The notes under the pieces: model-generated | What the model was told of the DNA's origin: nothing | Database searches by the model: none | The model's input: only the letters and a program-made list of their open reading frames with translations | Assembly: GCA_039029355.1 (NCBI GenBank) | Contig: JBCCGI010000008.1 | Span: forward strand, 1-64,000 | Length of the DNA: 64,000 nucleotides | Source: JBCCGI01 sp039029355 | GTDB lineage: Bacteria; Planctomycetota; UBA1135; GCA-002686595 | Reading direction: 5' to 3' | Made by a program: the position numbers and the translations under genes | Shown: positions 60,150 to 64,000 of the stretch, piece by piece | Layout: each line of letters begins with the position of its first letter | How positions within the stretch are numbered: the first letter of the stretch is position 1

Positions 60150-61256
60150 TCAGTCCTCGTCGCCGGCGCCGCCGCCGGTTCTCAACACCCCCTCTCCGGA
60201 TCCGTCGCCCGAAGATGCGAGCAGGCGAGTGCCAAGCCAGTCGCGCACGGCGCCCGCGAAGATTCGATTGGCCGCAGCGTTCGCGTGTGGGTCGCGCGGG
60301 TGGACTCGCAGCGCCTCGACGTCGTACGGCAGGAAGGCGCTCTCGGTGTCGAGGCAGGGGATCCCCTCCGACCTGCAGAAGTCGGAGACACGGCGAAAGG
60401 CCTCGTGACTAGAGAGGTGCTCACCACGCCGCAGCAGGTAGGGATAGAGGACGACGGCGAAGTCGACCTCCTGCTCGGCGAGTAGATCGCGGGCGGAGAC
60501 AAGCCCCGCGCACACCATCCGCCAGCCCGGGCTGGCCTCTGCGTAGCCGTCGAGGGAGAGCCCCGACTCCTCGCGCACGAGCAGATATCCGTGCAGTCGA
60601 TCGAGCGCGATGCTGGCGGCGCGCGAGACCGCGCGCAGGCGTCGCAACACGCCCGTGCTCCCGGGATCGGTCCAGCGCGCCAGGCGCCCGCTGTGCGGCG
60701 GCTTCCAGCCGAGCGCGTTGCGCGGCGAGACGTCGTTCACGTGGTACTGCAGCAGGACGAGATCAGGCGCGTAGTCCAGCACGCGCTCGCGCAGCAGGAG
60801 CACCTCGCGCTGGGTGTCGTAGGCGCTCACGCCGCAGTTCATGACCTCGACGTCCGCTCCGCCGACCGCGGCGAGCATCCGCTCCAGATGGGCCGGCCAG
60901 GTCGCCCCTTCGGGCACACCCGTGCCGAACGTGTGGGAGTCGCCGAGGCAGGCCACCCGATACGTCCCAGGGGGCTTCGGCTGCGCCACCTCCGGACCGC
61001 GGAACCCCTGCGCGTTGATCCTGTGCTCGACGATCGTCGGCGGCGCATCGGCGCCCCCCCGGTACTCGGTGACGCGCACCGCGCCGGGGCGGTTCTCCCA
61101 CGTAAGCCGGAGATTCGACGAGACCCGAAAGAGCACGCCCCTTGAGCGAGGCGGCGGAACGGGCTCGAGCGCGGACAGCCGCACTCCCATCTCGGCCAAG
61201 AGCAGGCCAGCGACTGCGCTCGCCGCCGTGATCCATGCCTTGGCTCGCCCTCTCAC
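60150..61256 (-). CDS. Membrane-anchored SGNH/GDSL hydrolase
   Basis: 368 residues from GTG 61256. The N-terminal membrane segment (about 7-24) is followed by the SGNH signature: block I GDSHTFGTG (nucleophile Ser), NCGVSAYDT (Gly block), HVNDVS (Asn block), and DPHAN with the catalytic Asp-x-x-His region near the C-terminus. Such proteins deacetylate or hydrolyse esters of polysaccharides or lipids; the substrate here is unknown. It stands alone, divergent from the metalloprotease gene. Confidence 0.83.
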   Translation of the reverse strand: MRGRAKAWITAASAVAGLLLAEMGVRLSALEPVPPPRSRGVLFRVSSNLRLTWENRPGAVRVTEYRGGADAPPTIVEHRINAQGFRGPEVAQPKPPGTYRVACLGDSHTFGTGVPEGATWPAHLERMLAAVGGADVEVMNCGVSAYDTQREVLLLRERVLDYAPDLVLLQYHVNDVSPRNALGWKPPHSGRLARWTDPGSTGVLRRLRAVSRAASIALDRLHGYLLVREESGLSLDGYAEASPGWRMVCAGLVSARDLLAEQEVDFAVVLYPYLLRRGEHLSSHEAFRRVSDFCRSEGIPCLDTESAFLPYDVEALRVHPRDPHANAAANRIFAGAVRDWLGTRLLASSGDGSGEGVLRTGGGAGDED

Positions 61257-61476
61257 ACCGGCACGGTAACGACTCGTCCCCGTTTCCTCTCCGGCGGTCT
61301 AGGCAGCTCTAGGTACAAACCTCACTAGCCACCAGAACGGGCAGGGCCCTGCCCCGAGCGTCGCCGCGGCTGGGAGCTGATCCGTGAGGCCGCCTAGCCC
61401 GTGTGCTCGCTTCGGCCGCGAGAACGTGAAGGCGGTCTTCTCTTTTTCGCCGATGGGCGGCGATGATGCCTGTGCG

Positions 61477-63813
61477 ATGCGGCTCTCGAAACGGCTTCTC
61501 TTTGTGTTCCTGCTATGGGCCGGACTCACGCTCACCCTGACGGCTCACCGGTTCTGGCCGGCCGTGCGCTGGAAGCTCACCGGGCCGAAGCTCGCCTGGC
61601 CGGCCGTCGAGGCCTACGAGCTCCACTTCGATCTCCGTCAGGCAGGTCGGTTCGAGGGACGCGCTCGCGTCGATCTGTCGCAGGTCGAGGGGCGGCGATG
61701 GACGCTCCTGCTGAACAAGAACCTGCGTATCTCGGAAGCGACCGTCGACGGGACCGCCGTCTCGTTCTCGCACTTTTGGCCCCTGCCGTCGCGCTATCAC
61801 ACCGAAGGTCGCGTGGTGGAGTTCGTGCTTCCCCGGGCGCCCGCGGAGGGCGAAGTTGCCCTCAGCTTGACGTACTCCGGCCAGGCCGAACAGGGTCGCC
61901 AGGGTCCGGATTGGCGCGGCATTCTGTTCGTCGGCAGGGAGGAGGCGCGCATGTGCGAGCAGACGATCTTCTACCCACAGGTGCCGTTGTCGATGGAGGG
62001 CACGGCGAAGGCCAAGGCCCCCTATCGGATGACGGTTGTCGCGCCGGCGGAGTGGGAGCTGTTCGTTCCGGCACCGGGCGGCGTTCGCGAGGAGAGCGGA
62101 AGCACCCGTACCTGGGCCTTCCATACCGGGCGCGCGCGGCATCCTTCGCTGCTGGGTGGCCTGCGGGAACGAACGGACACGGTCGTGAACGGATCCCAGA
62201 TCGTGACGCTCCTGCGCTCGGAACACGCGCAGCTCGCGCCGGGTTTCGTGCGCGAGGCTTCCCGAGCGATCGAGAACTACAGCCAACGCTTTGGCGCGAT
62301 CGAGACCGGCGTGATCGGCATCGTCGAGATCCACTGCCGAGACTCCAGCTACAACTGGGCCGGCGAGGGCATCATGGCCTTCGACCGCGGCGCGCTGAGC
62401 GGATCGGTTCCGGTCGCCAAGGTCGCCCACGAGGTCGCGCACCTTTGGTGGGGACAGAGCGCCGATGCCACGGGGCCTGGCGAGCGCTTCTTGACCGAGG
62501 GGTTGGCCGAGTTTTCCGCCTGGACCTACCTGCTCGAGGACGGCCGCCCGGAAGAGGTGCAGCGGAGCATCGAAAGAGCCCACTCGACCGTCGCCGATCT
62601 GACGGCGAGCGGCAACAGCCTCGCGCTCTCCGACGTGCGTTTTGGAGTGCCCGACTACACCGCCTTGGCCTACGGCAAGGGCGCTTTGGTCCTGCGCAAC
62701 CTGCGCTCGCAACTTGAGGAAGGCCAGTTGGACGCGGCCTTGCGGCGACTGATCGAGATCGGCGCCGAGAGGCAGATCGATCTCGACGATTTCAAGAGCG
62801 CGGTGCGCCGCACGAGTGGACGCGAAGATCTACGGATCCCGTGGATCGACGCACCAGGCGATATCGCGCTGGGCCTGGAAGAGGTTCGGGTCGAAGGCAC
62901 CGAGCTCGTAACCACAATCGTCGCCCGGGCCGTACCCGCCAACTCCGACCTCGGTCTCGCCGGCACACCGATCGCGATGCGAATCGGAGGACGAGGGTGG
63001 GACGAGCGCCTGGGCTTGGCGCTGACCGGAGAGCACACGCCGGTGAGCATCGATCTCGGCGAACGCAAGCTGGCCTTCGTGCGCCTCGACCCCGACGAGG
63101 CCTGGACCGATCGCGTCGAGGGTGGCTTCCAGGTCTTGGAAGGGATCCGCCTCCTGCATGCCACACCGCCGCTCGGGTCCGCGGTCGAGTTCGGGGGAAC
63201 GCGGCTCCTCTTGGAGTTCGACCGCGCGCTCGGAACGACCACGCTAGAGGCGCTGAGCAAGGGACAGCGCACGCCGACACCAAACGGCCTCGCACGCTTC
63301 GGTCTGCGGCGTGTCTCGCTCTCGGACGATGGACGACAGCTCGAGATCGAAACCGATCCCTGGCTCCCCGCTCGACGTTATCAACTGGCGTTGACCTCAC
63401 TCCTGGACACGGACGGCCTGCCGATCGTGCCAACCCCCTATGAGCTGGAGATCGAGCCCTCAACGGATGAGCAGCCGGCGCGCATCCTCGCCACGATTCC
63501 GGAGCCAGGCTCCAGGGTCGTCGCGAAGGGTGGTCGACTCGCTCTCTCGCTCACCTTCGACGAGCTCATGCAGGCGGGGTATGCGATCACCGGGTCGGGT
63601 GTGCGTGACATCGAGCGCCGCGGGTATCGCTGCCCGGAGCTGGGCGGCCGTGGTGAATGGGACGAGTCAGGGCGTACGATCACCTACGCTTGCGAAGACC
63701 TGGAGGTCGGCGAGACCTATGCACTGCCGATCCGAGAACGCAGCTTTCACGACCTGAGCGGAAACGGATGCGAGCCCCTGGACCTGGTCTTCACCGTTGT
63801 CGCCGACGAATGA
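61477..63813 (+). CDS. Membrane-anchored M1-like (gluzincin) metalloprotease
   Basis: 778 residues from ATG 61477, directly before a membrane anchor (RLLFVFLLWAGLTLTL). GTG 61384 and ATG 61453 are in-frame alternatives. The N-terminal beta domain resembles the M1 saddle (YELHFDLRQAGRFEGRARVDL). The zinc site is HEVAHLWWG with H318, E319, H322, and E341 in FLTEGLAEF, matching HExxH-(18)-E. A GEGIMAF segment stands where M1 enzymes have GAMEN, so the exopeptidase anchor is altered. The C-terminal 280 residues are beta-rich Ig-like domains. The likely role is a cell-envelope peptidase. The stop overlaps the start of a short frame (ATGA). Confidence 0.85.
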   Translation: MRLSKRLLFVFLLWAGLTLTLTAHRFWPAVRWKLTGPKLAWPAVEAYELHFDLRQAGRFEGRARVDLSQVEGRRWTLLLNKNLRISEATVDGTAVSFSHFWPLPSRYHTEGRVVEFVLPRAPAEGEVALSLTYSGQAEQGRQGPDWRGILFVGREEARMCEQTIFYPQVPLSMEGTAKAKAPYRMTVVAPAEWELFVPAPGGVREESGSTRTWAFHTGRARHPSLLGGLRERTDTVVNGSQIVTLLRSEHAQLAPGFVREASRAIENYSQRFGAIETGVIGIVEIHCRDSSYNWAGEGIMAFDRGALSGSVPVAKVAHEVAHLWWGQSADATGPGERFLTEGLAEFSAWTYLLEDGRPEEVQRSIERAHSTVADLTASGNSLALSDVRFGVPDYTALAYGKGALVLRNLRSQLEEGQLDAALRRLIEIGAERQIDLDDFKSAVRRTSGREDLRIPWIDAPGDIALGLEEVRVEGTELVTTIVARAVPANSDLGLAGTPIAMRIGGRGWDERLGLALTGEHTPVSIDLGERKLAFVRLDPDEAWTDRVEGGFQVLEGIRLLHATPPLGSAVEFGGTRLLLEFDRALGTTTLEALSKGQRTPTPNGLARFGLRRVSLSDDGRQLEIETDPWLPARRYQLALTSLLDTDGLPIVPTPYELEIEPSTDEQPARILATIPEPGSRVVAKGGRLALSLTFDELMQAGYAITGSGVRDIERRGYRCPELGGRGEWDESGRTITYACEDLEVGETYALPIRERSFHDLSGNGCEPLDLVFTVVADE

Positions 63814-63953
63814 CGGCAAAGCGCCGGATCCTCCAGATCCTGAGTTTGAACTGGACGCTGAAGGGCAAAACCCTCGTTCCCGAGCTCAGGAAGCCGTTCG
63901 ACGTGCTCGCGAGAGGGCTCGTCGGGGCGACGGCGAGAGATGGTGACCCCTAG
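63810..63953 (+). CDS. Short ORF (47 aa) overlapping metalloprotease stop and tRNA 3' end
   Basis: ATG 63810 overlaps the TGA at 63811-63813 (ATGA), a coupling-type arrangement. The reading MTAKRRILQILSLNWTLKGK and on is basic and not recognised. Its stop falls inside the tRNA on the other strand, so it may be a chance frame or the stub of a gene cut at the tRNA. Confidence 0.25.
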   Translation: MTAKRRILQILSLNWTLKGKTLVPELRKPFDVLARGLVGATARDGDP

Positions 63954-64000
63954 GGGATTTGAACCCCTGTTGCCAGGATGAAAACCTGGTGTCCTAGGCC
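63941..64000 (-). tRNA. tRNA-Glu (anticodon TTC), 5' part beyond the window
   Basis: On the minus strand the 3' end reads AGGGGTC-A-CCA (63941-63951), with CCA encoded. The T arm is AGGGG-TTCAAAT-CCCCT. The anticodon stem CCAGG/CCTGG encloses the loop TTTTCAT, giving anticodon TTC for Glu. The D arm and 5' acceptor strand lie past base 64000. Confidence 0.92.

Noticed and set aside
1..64000. CRISPR array
   Set aside because: No set of short identical repeats with unique spacers was seen; the tandem repeats found are coding.
1..64000. Insertion sequence or prophage
   Set aside because: No transposase, integrase or phage structural gene was recognised; the inverted repeat at 34076-34192 has no transposase.

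Overview
The window is very GC-rich DNA, densely coded on both strands. It looks like a chromosomal piece of a member of the Planctomycetota. Several traits point that way: ECF-type sigma factors carrying a membrane segment and a large C-terminal extension, a Ser/Thr kinase fused to WD40 repeats beside an ECF sigma gene, many long secreted repeat proteins (FG-GAP/VCBS, Kelch, LVIVD, beta-helix), and a di-heme cytochrome fused to a beta-propeller. The assignment is inferred from gene content and base composition. No marker gene identifies the species. The only RNA gene seen is a tRNA-Glu(TTC), cut by the right edge.

Layout. 0-5 kb: the end of a carboxypeptidase-regulatory-like repeat protein, cut by the left edge, converging on a TIR / NB-ARC-like ATPase / TPR protein. 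5-17 kb: an SDR oxidoreductase, an FG-GAP exported protein, a beta-propeller/di-heme cytochrome c protein, a membrane-spanning sigma factor, a secreted serine hydrolase, and an exported protein whose stop codon shares a CTAG with that hydrolase. 17-25 kb: a DUF4062-NACHT-FGE(SUMF1) protein, a perfect Fur-like palindrome, an LCMT-type methyltransferase, a lipoprotein with two retropepsin-like lobes, a beta-helix protein, and a small ORF coupled to a questin-oxidase-like gene. 25-30 kb: a Kelch protein, a small Cys-containing exported peptide followed by a thioredoxin-fold protein, an erythromycin-esterase-family protein with a duplicated inserted domain, and an SRPBCC protein.

30-44 kb: a kinase-WD40 protein and an ECF sigma factor separated by a 33-bp perfect inverted repeat; two closely related VCBS-repeat proteins about 7 kb apart, the second beside a decayed 3' end of the same sigma gene; between them a DUF4242-methyltransferase fusion divergent from a TetR regulator, an enterochelin-esterase-like lipoprotein and a siderophore-interacting protein. 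44-52 kb: three exported proteins and another membrane-spanning sigma factor. 51.6-56 kb: a patatin-like lipoprotein 21 bp upstream of a TIR / membrane helix / WD40 protein. 56-64 kb: a serine hydrolase, an LVIVD-repeat lipoprotein made of exact 126-bp units, two broken paralogues sharing a 35-bp leader and a C-terminal tail, an SGNH hydrolase, an M1-like membrane metalloprotease, and the tRNA.

Themes. (1) Three large STAND/NLR-like or TIR proteins sit within about 50 kb. The patatin-TIR-WD40 pair is the best candidate here for an undescribed signalling or defence module. (2) Most exported proteins end in, or contain, one related beta-rich module with an L[ST]N/TNA-type last strand, which may be a lineage-specific sorting domain. 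(3) Sigma factors fused to outside-facing repeat domains could sense the envelope directly. (4) Iron handling is suggested by the Fur-like box, the SIP protein and the enterochelin-esterase-like protein, although these are not contiguous.
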